Below are positions 12,011-20,849 of a stretch of DNA of 64,000 nt, piece by piece. This stretch comes from Gammaproteobacteria bacterium (GTDB taxonomy: Bacteria > Pseudomonadota > Gammaproteobacteria > Steroidobacterales > Steroidobacteraceae), in contig DAIDHD010000028.1 in assembly GCA_027459765.1 (NCBI GenBank), positions 17,301 to 81,300 of the forward strand. The letters are read 5' to 3'. A program made the position numbers and the translations under genes. Under the pieces are notes generated by a model. That model was not told where the DNA came from. It ran no database searches and worked only from the letters and a program-made list of their open reading frames with translations. Every line of letters starts with the position of its first letter. Position 1 is the stretch's first letter.

Positions 12011-12829
12011 TCAAGGTTTCGGGGCCTTGGCGGCGGATGAGGCCGGTTTGCGGAATTTCAAGATGAACTGGTCGGTTCGGCCGCGTATCACGGGGTCGAA
12101 CACGCGGGCAGTGTGCGGATCGGACGCCTGACGCAGCAACTTGCTCTCGCCGACGAATTCGAAGCCCGCCGCGAGCACCTCGGCCTTGACCTTCTGCGGG
12201 TCTATCCGGTGCAGAGTACCGGTGTCGCGCAGGCCCGACCCGGGCGCCGCCGTGTGGTCGAGAATGAAATACACGCCGCCTGGCCGCAGCATGTCGAACA
12301 CCAGTTGGTTGAAGATGCCCACGTCGAGACCCGGAAGGTTGTGCAGATCGTGGTAGTTCTGTGAGGTCCAGACGAGATCGACGGGTTCGGGCACCTTGAG
12401 GTCGCTGAACGGCTGCGCCACCACGGACACGTTCGCATAGGCCGGATCGGCCGCGAGCGCGCGCACCCGCGCGGCGAAATCAGGCGCACCGGCGGGCGCC
12501 GTGGCCGGTTGCACCGGTACCAGCGCGTAGACGTGCCCTGCGGGTCCCACGACCTTGGAGATGATGCGGGTGTAGTAGCCGCCGCCGGGCAGAAGTTCGG
12601 CGACCTTGAGCCCCGGCGCCACGCCGGCGAAGGCGAGCGTCTCGCCGGGCTTGCGGTTGGCGTCGCGCTGCCGATCGGCGTCCGGTCGATGCGCATCGGC
12701 GACCGCGTCGGCGATGAAAGACGGCACGGCGGACGGTGCGGCCGCCGCCACGGAGACGGCGCCCAGCCAGACCGCCCACGAAGTCAGCGCCAGAGACACC
12801 CATCCGAACTTCGAACCGTTGACTCGCAT
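12011..12829 (-). CDS. Exported class I methyltransferase-like protein (COG4798 type)
   Basis: A 272-residue protein with a cleavable signal peptide (hydrophobic stretch about 9-32 ending AAAAPS) followed by a Rossmann methyltransferase fold. Seen: motif I-like [31 protein letters not shown], and motif IV/post-IV-like [17 protein letters not shown]. This matches the predicted exported methyltransferases of COG4798, for which I know no established reaction. SAM is not expected in the periplasm, so either a non-methylating role or a cytoplasmic form is possible. The ATG at 12829 is preferred over the adjacent GTG because GGAGAGA then sits about five bases upstream. Divergent from sdaA. Confidence 0.75.
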   Translation of the reverse strand: MRVNGSKFGWVSLALTSWAVWLGAVSVAAAAPSAVPSFIADAVADAHRPDADRQRDANRKPGETLAFAGVAPGLKVAELLPGGGYYTRIISKVVGPAGHVYALVPVQPATAPAGAPDFAARVRALAADPAYANVSVVAQPFSDLKVPEPVDLVWTSQNYHDLHNLPGLDVGIFNQLVFDMLRPGGVYFILDHTAAPGSGLRDTGTLHRIDPQKVKAEVLAAGFEFVGESKLLRQASDPHTARVFDPVIRGRTDQFILKFRKPASSAAKAPKP

Positions 12830-12878
12830 CACGTTCTCTCCCTCGAGCCAAGGCGGCTCCCGGGCGGATCATAACTCA

Positions 12879-12898
12879 GCGGCGTATCATGACGCCGC
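12879..12898. promoter_or_regulatory. 20-bp palindrome upstream of L-serine dehydratase
   Basis: GCGGCGT and ACGCCGC form perfect seven-base arms around ATCATG, ending 23 bases before the sdaA ATG in the divergent gap with the methyltransferase gene. It could be an operator or a leader hairpin; no regulator is identified. Confidence 0.3.
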
Positions 12899-12921
12899 AG
12901 TACCACGCGCAGACCCTCACC

Positions 12922-14286
12922 ATGACTTTGAGCGTATTCGACATCTTCAAGATCGGCATCGGACCTTCCAGTTCCCACACCATGGGACCGATGAACGCCG
13001 CGCGTGCATTCGTCGACCTGCTCGAGGAGCGCAGCCTGCTCGAGCGCACCGCGCAGGTTTCGGCGCAACTCTACGGATCGCTGGCCTTGACGGGGCGCGG
13101 CCATTGCACCGATCGGGCGGTGCTGCTCGGACTCGAGGGTCACCGGCCCGACACCCTGGACTGCGCACTGGTCGAGCCGACCCTGTCCCGCATCCGCTCC
13201 CAAGGCCGCATCCGCCTGCTCGGGCGGTGGGAGATCGCCTTCGACGAACCGATGAACCTGCTGCTGCACACGGACCAGGTGCTGCCGGGCCACTCCAACG
13301 GCATGCGCTTCACGGCGCACGCGGCCGACCTCACCGTGCTTGCGCGCGAGGAGTACTACAGCATCGGCGGCGGATTCGTGGTCAAGGCGGGTGAAAGCGG
13401 CGCCGGCGCGCCGACCCGGGCCGCGCCGCCGTTCGAGTTCTCCTCCGCTTCCGAACTGCTCGGCCTCGGTCGTCGGCTGGGTCTCGACATTCACGAATTG
13501 ATGCTCGCCCGCGAGCGGACCTGGGGCTCGGAGGCGGAAATTCGCGCCGGGCTGCTGCGCATCTGGCAGGTCATGCAGGATTGCGTCCGCCGCGGCTTCG
13601 AGAGCGGCGGCCTGCTGCCGGGCGTGCTCGGCGTGCGCCGCCGCGCACCGAAGCTGTATCGGCAGCTCCTCAATGCCGACCGCGACGGCCCGATGTTCGC
13701 CCTCGACTGGGTGAATGCCTATGCCCTGGCGGTCAACGAGGAGAATGCGGCGGGCGGCCAGGTGGTCACGGCGCCGACCAACGGCGCGGCCGGCATCGTA
13801 CCGGCGGTCCTGCACTACTACCGTCGCTTCGAGGCGGGTGCGGACGAGGAAGGCGTGCTGCGCTTCCTGCTCGCGGCAGCGGCCATCGGCATGCTGTACA
13901 AGCAGAACGCCTCCATTTCGGGTGCGGAAATGGGCTGCCAGGGAGAGGTCGGAGTCGCCTGTTCGATGGCCGCGGCCGGTCTCGCGGCGGCCCTCAACGG
14001 CAGCAACGAACAGGTCGAGAACGCCGCCGAGATCGGCATGGAGCACAACCTCGGGCTGACCTGCGACCCGGTCGCGGGACTGGTCCAGATCCCGTGCATA
14101 GAGCGCAACGCCATGGGCTCGGTGAAGGCCATCAACGCGGCGCGGCTCGCCTTGCGGGGCGACGGCTCGCACAAGGTGTCCCTCGACCAGGTGATCGCGA
14201 CCATGCGCCAGACCGGCCTCGACATGTCCACCATCTACAAGGAAACCTCGCAGGGCGGGCTCGCGGTCAACGTCCCGGAGTGCTGA
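12922..14286 (+). CDS. sdaA: L-serine ammonia-lyase (iron-sulfur L-serine dehydratase)
   Basis: Deaminates L-serine to pyruvate with a [4Fe-4S] cluster that acts as Lewis acid. This is the single-chain form, 454 residues. Seen: the N-terminal signature [18 protein letters not shown], cluster cysteines Cys339 (MGCQGE), Cys381 (LTCDPV) and Cys392 (IPCIERN), and a C-terminal Cys454 as the last residue. From memory of the Legionella enzyme, cysteines 343, 385, 396 and 458 play these parts, the last as the 'tail-in-mouth' ligand; all four align with an offset of four. The ATG at 12922 gives the canonical N-terminus; an upstream in-frame ATG at 12889 would add eleven unconserved residues. Confidence 0.95.
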   Translation: MTLSVFDIFKIGIGPSSSHTMGPMNAARAFVDLLEERSLLERTAQVSAQLYGSLALTGRGHCTDRAVLLGLEGHRPDTLDCALVEPTLSRIRSQGRIRLLGRWEIAFDEPMNLLLHTDQVLPGHSNGMRFTAHAADLTVLAREEYYSIGGGFVVKAGESGAGAPTRAAPPFEFSSASELLGLGRRLGLDIHELMLARERTWGSEAEIRAGLLRIWQVMQDCVRRGFESGGLLPGVLGVRRRAPKLYRQLLNADRDGPMFALDWVNAYALAVNEENAAGGQVVTAPTNGAAGIVPAVLHYYRRFEAGADEEGVLRFLLAAAAIGMLYKQNASISGAEMGCQGEVGVACSMAAAGLAAALNGSNEQVENAAEIGMEHNLGLTCDPVAGLVQIPCIERNAMGSVKAINAARLALRGDGSHKVSLDQVIATMRQTGLDMSTIYKETSQGGLAVNVPEC

Positions 14287-14299
14287 GTCGTCCCGGCCG

Positions 14300-14323
14300 C
14301 GCCCGTTCGGGCGAGCCCGCGGG
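14300..14323. terminator. Small hairpins between convergent sdaA and ppc
   Basis: CGCCC-GTTC-GGGCG (14300-14313) is a five-base-pair tetraloop hairpin, followed by the self-complementary CCCGCGGG at 14316-14323. They fill the 38-base gap between the two convergent stops. No T-run follows; a terminator role is inferred from position. Confidence 0.3.
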
Positions 14324-14324
14324 T

Positions 14325-17075
14325 TCAGCCGGTGGCCTCGAGTCCCTGCGCGATGCCGCTGATGGTGGCGCACAGGGCGGCGAACGTATCCTCGTCGGCG
14401 CGTTGCGCCGCGCGCCACCGCCGCAGCAGATCGACCTGCATGAGATGCATCGGATCGACGTAGGGGTTGCGCAACGTGATCGAGCGCTGCAGGGTGGGAT
14501 CGCGGTCGAGCAACCGGGTGGCGCCACGCAGTTCGAGGACCTGTCGCACGGCGAGTTCGTGCTCGCGCGCGATGGCGGCGCGCAGCGCGGCGAAGTCGGC
14601 GTCCGCCAATTCGTCGTACAGGCTCGCTATGCCGAGATCGGTGCGCGCCAGCATGGCTTCCACGTCGTCGACCAGATGACGGAAGAACGGCCAGCCCGCG
14701 AGCATGTCCGCGAGCGCTTGTGGACCGTGGGTCGCGGCGGCGGCGGCGAGTCCACTGCCCACGCCGTACCACCCCGGCAGCATGTGCCGGCTCTGCGACC
14801 AGGCGAACACCCAGGGAATCGGCCGTAGCGCGTCGAGGCCGGTCGCGCCGGGCCTGGCTGCGGCCCGCGAGCCTATGTGCATCCGCTCGATCACGTCGAC
14901 CGGCGTGACGGCGCGGAAGTAGTCGTGGAAACCGGGCTCGCCGTACACCAGTTCGCGATAGACCGCGAGGCTCCTCTCCGCCACCGTGCGCATCGCCGCC
15001 AGGCGCTGCGGCGCCACCGTCGAGTGCCTGCCGGCGTGCGCATCCGCGGTCGTCAAGGCGACCGCGGCGAAGGTGCGCTCCAGGGTGCGCATGGCGAGCG
15101 GCCGCAGTCCGTAACTCTGGTTGACCACCTCGCCCTGCTCCGTGAGGCGCAGCACGCCGCGTATCGAACCGCTCGGCGCCGCCTCCACGAGATTCTCGGT
15201 GCGGCCGCCGCCGCGCGAAGCGGTACCGCCGCGCGCGTACGCCGGGGTCACGATCACGCCGGCTTCGCGCCCTTGTTCGAGGAGACTCATCTGCGCCGAC
15301 TGCACCGCCCAGCGGGAGGCCGCGATGCCACCCTGCTTGTCGGACTCGGAGAACCCGAGGAGCACCGTCTGCCGGTCGGCGCGCGCGGCGAGGTGACGGC
15401 GGTACGCAGGTTCCGCGGCCAGGGCGCGCAGCAATTCCCCGGCGCCCTGCAGCGCTTCCAGGGTCTCGAGCAGCGGCACCACGTCGAGCGGGGACTCCCC
15501 GCTGCGCTTGTCGACCATGTCGGCCCAGCGCGCGAGCAGCAACACCGCCAGCACGTCCTCGGGTCCGCGCACGCCGCTGACGACATAGTCACCGATGGCG
15601 CGCTCGCCGAACTTGTGGCGGGCGGTGACGATGGCCTCGAACACCCACAGCGTACGGCGGCCCAGCGGATCGAGCGGCACGAGCGGACCCTGGTCCCGCG
15701 CCAGCAGGTCGCGCAGGTTCGCGAGACGCTCGCTCGCCGGCAGCGACGGCCAGTCGGCGCGTCCGAGTCCGCTCGCGATCACTTGGTGGTGCACGCTCGC
15801 GTGCTGAATGACGTCCAGGGTGGCGACGTGGAAGCCGAAGGTGCGGATCCGCCGCAGCAGGCGGCGTACCAGGAAGTAGCCGGCGTTGCGGCCGCGGTTC
15901 GCGTTCAGGCTCTGCGCGGCCAGTTCGACGTCGGCCAGCAGCTCCTCGGCGTTCTGGTAGGCGCTCGGCGCGCCCTCGAAGGTTGCGTTGAGCCGCTCGG
16001 CGATCTGGCCGAAGAAAATGCGGTACGGCATGCGGTCGTGCCGCGCTGGGGCGAGCGCCTGCGTACCGGGCAGGAGTTCCTCGTAGACCTCGATACGCTG
16101 CGCGAGCGCGGTGGTCACGCCCACTCGGCTCGCGCTCTGACTCAACGTCTCGGCGAGCTGCCGGCAGTCGCGGAAGTAGGCCGACACGATCACCCGGTGG
16201 TGCCGCTGCAGGGTGTCGCGCAGCGTCTTGGCGTGCACGTCCGGCTTGCCATCCATGTCACCGCCGACCCAGGAGCCGAACCGGAGGATGGACGGCACCT
16301 CGATGGTCTCCACCGGCACCGAGTAGGCGTGCGCCAGCGCCGTCTCGATCTCCTCGTAGAAAGTGGGCACGACGCGGTAGAGGATCTCGCCGAGGTAGAA
16401 CAGCACGTGTTCGCGCTCGTCCGCCACGGTCAGCCCCTGGCGCGGGTGCTCCGCCGTCTGCCAGATGGTGGTGATCTCCAGCCGGATCCGCGCCCACAAG
16501 GTCTCCAGCTCCTGGAAGTTGAGCGCGGGATTGAGCCGGTCGAGCAGGAGCTGGGCGATCTGCTGTTGCTTGCGCAGCAGCGTGCGCCGGGTCGACTCGG
16601 TGGGATGGGCCGTGAACACCGGCTCGATGCTCATGGAGTCAATGAGTGCGAGCACCTGTTCGAGCGTGACGCCGTCGGCCCGCAATCGGCCGATGCAGTC
16701 GGCGATGCCGCCCGGCTGCGGCGCGCGCGAGTTCTGCTGGTATTCCCGGCGGCGGCGCACGCGGTGCACGCGCTCCGCCGTATTGACCGCCTGGAACCAG
16801 GTCGCGAAGGCGCGCGTCAGGTCGGCGGCGGACGCCGCCGTGCGGCCGCGGGTGCGCCTCTCGAGCGACCCCGCCTCCTCGGCGCCGCCCCCCGGACCGC
16901 TCCCGGAGCCGCCCTCACGCCGCTGGATCGCGGCGAGACGGTCGCCCTCGACCAGCCCGAACAGGTCCTGACCGCCCTGCTCGCGCAGCATCTCGCCGAA
17001 CAAGGTGCCGAGGGCGTGCACGTCTTCGCGCAACGCCTCGTCCTTGGGGGGGAATTGAATGTTCTGCCGGTACAT
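14325..17075 (-). CDS. ppc: Phosphoenolpyruvate carboxylase, divergent active-site loop
   Basis: Adds bicarbonate to phosphoenolpyruvate to give oxaloacetate (anaplerotic). The 916 residues match the family. Seen: catalytic His157 in FTAHPTESTRR (E. coli His138), a core lysine in FSESDKQGG, AWSQSRHMLPGWYG, NPYVDPMHLMQ and the C-terminal Gly. Departures: the Arg-Gly loop normally FHGRGG reads AYARGG (612-617), so the conserved His is Tyr613 and the following Gly is Ala614, while Arg615 is kept; residues about 55-80 form a Gly-rich, low-complexity insert. The ATG at 17075 gives the usual MYRQNIQF-type start. A CATAAT element about 50 bases upstream suggests its own promoter, separate from the operon above. 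Confidence 0.93.
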   Translation of the reverse strand: MYRQNIQFPPKDEALREDVHALGTLFGEMLREQGGQDLFGLVEGDRLAAIQRREGGSGSGPGGGAEEAGSLERRTRGRTAASAADLTRAFATWFQAVNTAERVHRVRRRREYQQNSRAPQPGGIADCIGRLRADGVTLEQVLALIDSMSIEPVFTAHPTESTRRTLLRKQQQIAQLLLDRLNPALNFQELETLWARIRLEITTIWQTAEHPRQGLTVADEREHVLFYLGEILYRVVPTFYEEIETALAHAYSVPVETIEVPSILRFGSWVGGDMDGKPDVHAKTLRDTLQRHHRVIVSAYFRDCRQLAETLSQSASRVGVTTALAQRIEVYEELLPGTQALAPARHDRMPYRIFFGQIAERLNATFEGAPSAYQNAEELLADVELAAQSLNANRGRNAGYFLVRRLLRRIRTFGFHVATLDVIQHASVHHQVIASGLGRADWPSLPASERLANLRDLLARDQGPLVPLDPLGRRTLWVFEAIVTARHKFGERAIGDYVVSGVRGPEDVLAVLLLARWADMVDKRSGESPLDVVPLLETLEALQGAGELLRALAAEPAYRRHLAARADRQTVLLGFSESDKQGGIAASRWAVQSAQMSLLEQGREAGVIVTPAYARGGTASRGGGRTENLVEAAPSGSIRGVLRLTEQGEVVNQSYGLRPLAMRTLERTFAAVALTTADAHAGRHSTVAPQRLAAMRTVAERSLAVYRELVYGEPGFHDYFRAVTPVDVIERMHIGSRAAARPGATGLDALRPIPWVFAWSQSRHMLPGWYGVGSGLAAAAATHGPQALADMLAGWPFFRHLVDDVEAMLARTDLGIASLYDELADADFAALRAAIAREHELAVRQVLELRGATRLLDRDPTLQRSITLRNPYVDPMHLMQVDLLRRWRAAQRADEDTFAALCATISGIAQGLEATG

Positions 17076-17127
17076 GGACGACGCTCTCCCGCCGGCCGCG
17101 GGCGTCGCAGCCACGCGGGGAACGCCT

Positions 17128-17133
17128 ATTATG
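17128..17133 (-). promoter_or_regulatory. Candidate -10 element for ppc
   Basis: The reverse strand reads CATAAT at 17133-17128, about 52 bases upstream of the ppc ATG and inside the 99-base gap after the preceding operon. No convincing -35 hexamer was found at 16-18 bases. Confidence 0.3.
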
Positions 17134-17174
17134 ATCCGGACGCGCCCGGAGGACACCTGCCGCGGTCGCGCGCT

Positions 17175-17525
17175 TCAAGGCGCGTTGAGCAGCACCGTGG
17201 TGTCGAAGCTCTCGAAATTGCCGAGCACGCGCCGGTAGGCGTTCTGGACGATGCGTTCGGCCTGCTTGTCGGCCCGGGCGCCGAGGAGCATGCGTATCAC
17301 CACGTCGTCCGCGGGCCGCCCCGGATCCTCGCTCATCAGCTGGTACGCGAAGCGGGCGATCCGCTGGTTGATCTCGTTGGCGAAGCGAAAACGCGCGGCG
17401 TCGCCGCCCTCGCCGGCGCCGATCTTCGCCTCCTCCGCGATCTCGTACACGAGCCGGGTCATGAAGCGCGCCTTGTCGACCACGCCCAGGTCGCTGAAGT
17501 ACTCGATTTCGGACTGGATGTTCAT
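17175..17525 (-). CDS. Small conserved-looking protein, last gene of the Exb/TPR operon
   Basis: A 116-residue soluble, charged, mostly helical protein without a signal peptide or membrane segment, therefore probably cytoplasmic. I do not recognise a named family. It starts MNIQSEIEYFSDLG and contains ANEINQRIARFAYQL. Its ATG overlaps the stop of the AgmX/TonB-like gene by four bases, so it is translationally coupled to the energy-transducer genes and likely works with or regulates that complex. Ppc follows after 99 bases but has a likely promoter of its own. Confidence 0.75.
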   Translation of the reverse strand: MNIQSEIEYFSDLGVVDKARFMTRLVYEIAEEAKIGAGEGGDAARFRFANEINQRIARFAYQLMSEDPGRPADDVVIRMLLGARADKQAERIVQNAYRRVLGNFESFDTTVLLNAP

Positions 17526-18460
17526 CCGGCGGGGAAGAAGTCGATCGGCTTGGTGGCGGTGAGCGGCGCGACGTCCTTGGCCTCGAACTTGAACAAGCGG
17601 ATGCGCGCCAGGAGTTTCGCTTCGAACTCCGGATCCTTGAGTTCACTGGAAACGATGCGCGCGGCGGTGACCTCGCCGGACGGGGCGATGGTCAATTCGA
17701 TCACGACCTTGCCCTGCAAGGCCGGGTTGTCGCGCAGCGCACGGGCATACAGCGCGTCGATCGCTCCCTTGTTGCGGGTGAATACCAGCGCGATCTCGTC
17801 GGCGCTGCGCGAGGCCTTGCCGCTGCCGCCGGCACGGGTCGCGCCGTGTCCGCCCGCGGCGAGGCTCGGATCCTTGACCTGCGCCGTGCGGATGCCGTTG
17901 AGCGAACCCGATCCCGCGGCGAGGCCGCTGCTGGTCGGTGCACTGATGCCGCCGCTGGTTCCGCCTGCCTTGGCGGTGATCAGCGCGCGTTGCACCATGC
18001 TGACGTCGCCCGGGTCGCGCGTCTTCACCTGGTCCTTCGCGAATTTGTCCACGTCGACCTGGTCGCGCAGCGCCGCCAGATCGTCGATGTTGGCGAGCAG
18101 GCCGCTCTTGGATGCCTTGACGCGCGGATCCACCGGCTTGGGCACCGGCTTCTGCACCGGCTGCGCCTTCTCCACGGGCTTCGGTTCCTCCTTCGGCGGC
18201 GGTGGCGGCGGCGGTGGCGGCGGCGGTTCCATCACCAACTGCACCACGCGCTCCGGCAGCGACTCGGTATTGACCACCGTCTGCTGCTTCGGCAACACCG
18301 TGAACAGCACGGCGAGTATCGCCGCGACGATGGCGAGGTTGCGCAGGATGACGCGGAAGCGCCGCTCCATCTCCTGCGCCGGCGACCACGGCAGATCGTA
18401 GCGCCGATAGAACGGCGACAACGGCGAGGGGGCGTTCTGCACGGTGTTGGCGGAGCTCAT
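17522..18460 (-). CDS. AgmX/TonB-like energy transducer with polyproline spacer
   Basis: A 312-residue bitopic inner-membrane protein. Seen: a cytoplasmic N-terminus of about 35 residues, one membrane helix (about 36-57, ending VLFTVLPK), a spacer with eleven consecutive prolines (79-89) followed by Lys/Pro/Val repeats as in TonB, a Gly/Ser/Ala-rich middle, and a C-terminal domain (about 215-312) with VVIELTIAPSGEVTAARIVSS and FEAKLLARIRLFKFEAKD, the pattern of the AgmX/PglI C-terminal domain. Such proteins couple an ExbB/D-type proton motor to partners across the periplasm. It directly follows the second ExbD with no gap. The long proline tract is encoded by a GGC/GGT repeat at about 18195-18230. 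Confidence 0.85.
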   Translation of the reverse strand: MSSANTVQNAPSPLSPFYRRYDLPWSPAQEMERRFRVILRNLAIVAAILAVLFTVLPKQQTVVNTESLPERVVQLVMEPPPPPPPPPPPKEEPKPVEKAQPVQKPVPKPVDPRVKASKSGLLANIDDLAALRDQVDVDKFAKDQVKTRDPGDVSMVQRALITAKAGGTSGGISAPTSSGLAAGSGSLNGIRTAQVKDPSLAAGGHGATRAGGSGKASRSADEIALVFTRNKGAIDALYARALRDNPALQGKVVIELTIAPSGEVTAARIVSSELKDPEFEAKLLARIRLFKFEAKDVAPLTATKPIDFFPAG

Positions 18461-18955
18461 CTAACCGGCCGCCTTCTCGCGCTCGACCACGGCGAACGAG
18501 ACCTTGCCGTACTCGGCGTCGCTACAGGTGAGCATGATCTTCTTGAGCACGCTGTAAGGGGTCTGTTTGTCCCCCAGAATGGTGACTTCGCGCTTGGTGA
18601 CGTCGGACTGCTGTTCGACGTTCAGCGACTTGGCACGCTCGGCGACCAGCGCCGCCTTGAGCGGCGCGAACACGGGTCCTTGATTCGCGACCAGGTCGGC
18701 AACCGTGCCGACCGGCTGGCCGTCGACGAACAGCGAGTCCTTCGTGACCATGACCACCACGGTCGCACCCGGCTTGCGATCCGAGATCGACTGCGGGATG
18801 GAGATGTTCTTGGTGTTCGGCAGGATGTCGACCTCGGCGGTGTGTGCGAGCAGGAACACCACGAGGATGGTCATCATGTCGATGAACGGCACCAGCGCGA
18901 AGTGGCTGCCGCCGTGCCGGCGGAGCCGGTGCCGCTTGATGCGATACGGGGTCAT
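18461..18955 (-). CDS. ExbD/TolR-family proton-channel subunit (second copy)
   Basis: A 164-residue bitopic protein: short basic N-terminus, one membrane helix (about 19-40) with the protonatable Asp26 in LVPFIDMMTILVVFLL, then a periplasmic domain. It pairs with the ExbB-like pentamer to harvest proton-motive force. The copy differs clearly from its upstream neighbour in the periplasmic part (a cysteine in LTCSDAEYGK), as expected for the two non-identical TolR/ExbD paralogues of Agl-type motors. Its start overlaps the other exbD stop by four bases, and its stop abuts the transducer start. Confidence 0.9.
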   Translation of the reverse strand: MTPYRIKRHRLRRHGGSHFALVPFIDMMTILVVFLLAHTAEVDILPNTKNISIPQSISDRKPGATVVVMVTKDSLFVDGQPVGTVADLVANQGPVFAPLKAALVAERAKSLNVEQQSDVTKREVTILGDKQTPYSVLKKIMLTCSDAEYGKVSFAVVEREKAAG

Positions 18956-19458
18956 GTCGGGGCGTCCGCGATGGCGATGTCGGGGAACAATTCAGCCTTG
19001 GAGAACGGCGCAACCGGCAGCTGGTACACGCGCACGGCGTCCATCACCTGGACCAGCGTGTCGTATGACACGGCCGGTCCCGGCAGGATGGTGGCGTCGG
19101 TCATCTGCGGGAACTGGGCCTTCACGGTGCGCATGAATTCGGACAGATGATCGAGATCGTAGCCGGCAGCCGTGTTGGGCAGGACCTTGAGCGGGCCGGA
19201 GTTGCGGTCGTTAACCACGAGGTCGTCGGGGCGAATGATGATCTCGAGCTTCAGGCCCTTGGGCAGCTCCACCGGCGCGGTGGAACTCGCCGGCAGATTG
19301 AGCTGCAGGATGTTGGTCTTGGTGAATACCGCCGTGAAGATCAGGAAGAACACCAGGATCACCATCATGTCGATCATCGGCACGATGTTGAGGTCGTCAC
19401 GTCCCTGGTGGTAGCGGGCGTGATTGCGTCGCACGAGTCGCGCGGACTTGGATTTCAT
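18952..19458 (-). CDS. ExbD/TolR-family proton-channel subunit (first copy)
   Basis: 168 residues with one membrane helix after a basic tail. The conserved channel Asp is Asp30 in IVPMIDMMVILVFFLIF. The periplasmic part contains VNDRNSGPLKVLP and a C-terminal segment similar to ExbD dimerisation domains. The ATG at 19458 (MKSKSARLVRR) is chosen because upstream in-frame codons give only arginine-rich, unconserved sequence. The gene starts 34 bases after exbB and overlaps the second exbD, forming the classic exbB-exbD-exbD order. Confidence 0.9.
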   Translation of the reverse strand: MKSKSARLVRRNHARYHQGRDDLNIVPMIDMMVILVFFLIFTAVFTKTNILQLNLPASSTAPVELPKGLKLEIIIRPDDLVVNDRNSGPLKVLPNTAAGYDLDHLSEFMRTVKAQFPQMTDATILPGPAVSYDTLVQVMDAVRVYQLPVAPFSKAELFPDIAIADAPT

Positions 19459-19492
19459 GCTCTGTGCCCCACGGGAGCGGCCTGCCCGTCGG

Positions 19493-20206
19493 TCAGACGC
19501 CGCTGCGCGCAGCCGCCGGCGCGCGTCCCGCGGCGGCGGGGCTCGGGGCCGGAGCCGCCGCCACGCTCTCGCCACCCTGGCGCTCCGTGATGGAGTTGAG
19601 GAACTTCACGGACGCGATTTCCAGACTGTCGATCAGCGCAGTGGTCTTCGCCTCGAGGAACATGTGCGCGATCAGCAGCGTGATGGCGACGCCGAGACCG
19701 GAGGCGGTGTTGTTCATCGCGACCGAGATGGCCTCGGCGAGCAGGCTCGCCTTCTCGGCCGGATTCGCCGTCGCCACGGCCGCGAACGCCCGGATCAGGC
19801 CGGTGATGGTGCCGAGCAGGCCGATCAGCAGGCCGACGTTGGCAAGCGACGACAGGTAGTGCGTGCGCTTTTCGATGCGCGGGATCACTTCGAGCAGGCT
19901 CTCGTCCATCGCCTTCTCGATGTCGTCGCGCCGGCGTGCGGTCGCGACCCGTGACACCCCGTAGTTGAGGATGGTGGCGATCGACGCCTTGGACCCCTGT
20001 GTCAGGCCCACCACCTGCTTGAAATTGCCGGCGCTCAGTGCCGGTACGAGTTCGTCCCAGAGGCTGCGATTACGCAGCGTCTCGCGGGTGAGGTACACGA
20101 ACCGCTCGACCGCGATCGACACCCCGACCACGAATATGACGGCGAGCGGATACAGGAACAGTCCGCCGTCCTTGAAGAAATTGACCACCGAATTGATGAA
20201 GTTCAT
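19493..20206 (-). CDS. MotA/TolQ/ExbB-family proton-channel protein
   Basis: A 237-residue inner-membrane protein with three membrane segments (about 16-38, 120-143 and 165-184). The conserved pore motifs are visible as GLLGTITGLIRAF and NNTASGLGVAITLL. It should pentamerise around an ExbD dimer and conduct protons. The C-terminal tail of about 30 residues is Ala/Pro-rich. GGAG about eight bases upstream supports the ATG. A 73-base gap separates it from the preceding gene, the largest gap in the operon, so an internal promoter is possible though not evident. Confidence 0.92.
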   Translation of the reverse strand: MNFINSVVNFFKDGGLFLYPLAVIFVVGVSIAVERFVYLTRETLRNRSLWDELVPALSAGNFKQVVGLTQGSKASIATILNYGVSRVATARRRDDIEKAMDESLLEVIPRIEKRTHYLSSLANVGLLIGLLGTITGLIRAFAAVATANPAEKASLLAEAISVAMNNTASGLGVAITLLIAHMFLEAKTTALIDSLEIASVKFLNSITERQGGESVAAAPAPSPAAAGRAPAAARSGV

Positions 20207-20279
20207 CTGCGCGCTCCTACAGAATCCATGCCGCCACTTGAAAGCCGATTCAACCAGATTTCGTAAAATCGACTAGGAC

Positions 20280-20849
20280 CTACTTCTCACCCTGTGCCGC
20301 GGCCCGCGAACCGCCTTGCTGCGCCGCTTCGCCGTTCACGGCGCGGAAATACTGCACTTCCCGCCGGAACTCGTCCCGATCCACCGGCGCGAGCGCCTCG
20401 TCGAGCAAGCTGTTCATGGGCCGAGCGGCCAGGTCGCCGATGTCTGCCCTCTTCCAGGGCACGACGTACATGACCTTCGGCTGTTCGCGATCGCCGGTCA
20501 CCGTGGCCGTTCCGAGGTCCAGCCGATCGGCCGCGGGCTTGCCACCCGGACGTGCCTCGCGCCGGCCGGGCGGCGCCGGGGGAGCGGCTGACGTCGGCGT
20601 CGCCGCAGTTGCGGCCTCGGTCGCGGCGGAAGTCCGCGCACGCGGCTCGCCCGCCTCCTCCAGCGCACCGCGCGCCGCTGCGCCGCGCGGCGGCGTAGGC
20701 GGTGTCTGCGCACCCTCCGTCGGCTGCGAACTTGCGGGTGTCTGCGGGCCAGCAGGCGTCTGCGAGCCGGCCGGTGTCTGTGCCAGCGCGAGGGTGCCGA
20801 GGAGGCTCGCCGCAACGAGCGGCAGACCGCGGAGCATGAGGTGCGTCAT
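20280..20849 (-). CDS. Exported Pro/Ala/Thr-rich protein of unknown function
   Basis: 189 residues: signal peptide (hydrophobic 5-22, cleavage near ALAQ), a low-complexity region with repeated TPAGSQ/TPAGPQ/TPASSQ hexapeptides (about 25-50) running into Ala/Pro/Arg-rich sequence, and a short structured end with DRLDLGTATVTGDREQPKVMY and VPWKRADIGDL. I do not recognise a family. The ending with a repeated-looking 'VTGDREQPKVMYVVPWK' segment is reminiscent of proteins that precede ExbB in AgmX-type operons. It overlaps the large TPR gene by four bases, so it is probably made at a matched level and acts in the periplasm. Confidence 0.75.
   Translation of the reverse strand: MTHLMLRGLPLVAASLLGTLALAQTPAGSQTPAGPQTPASSQPTEGAQTPPTPPRGAAARGALEEAGEPRARTSAATEAATAATPTSAAPPAPPGRREARPGGKPAADRLDLGTATVTGDREQPKVMYVVPWKRADIGDLAARPMNSLLDEALAPVDRDEFRREVQYFRAVNGEAAQQGGSRAAAQGEK

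Noticed and set aside
18195..18230. GGC/GGT microsatellite as a phase-variable tract
   Set aside because: It encodes the polyproline spacer; the unit is a multiple of three, so slippage would change proline number, not frame.
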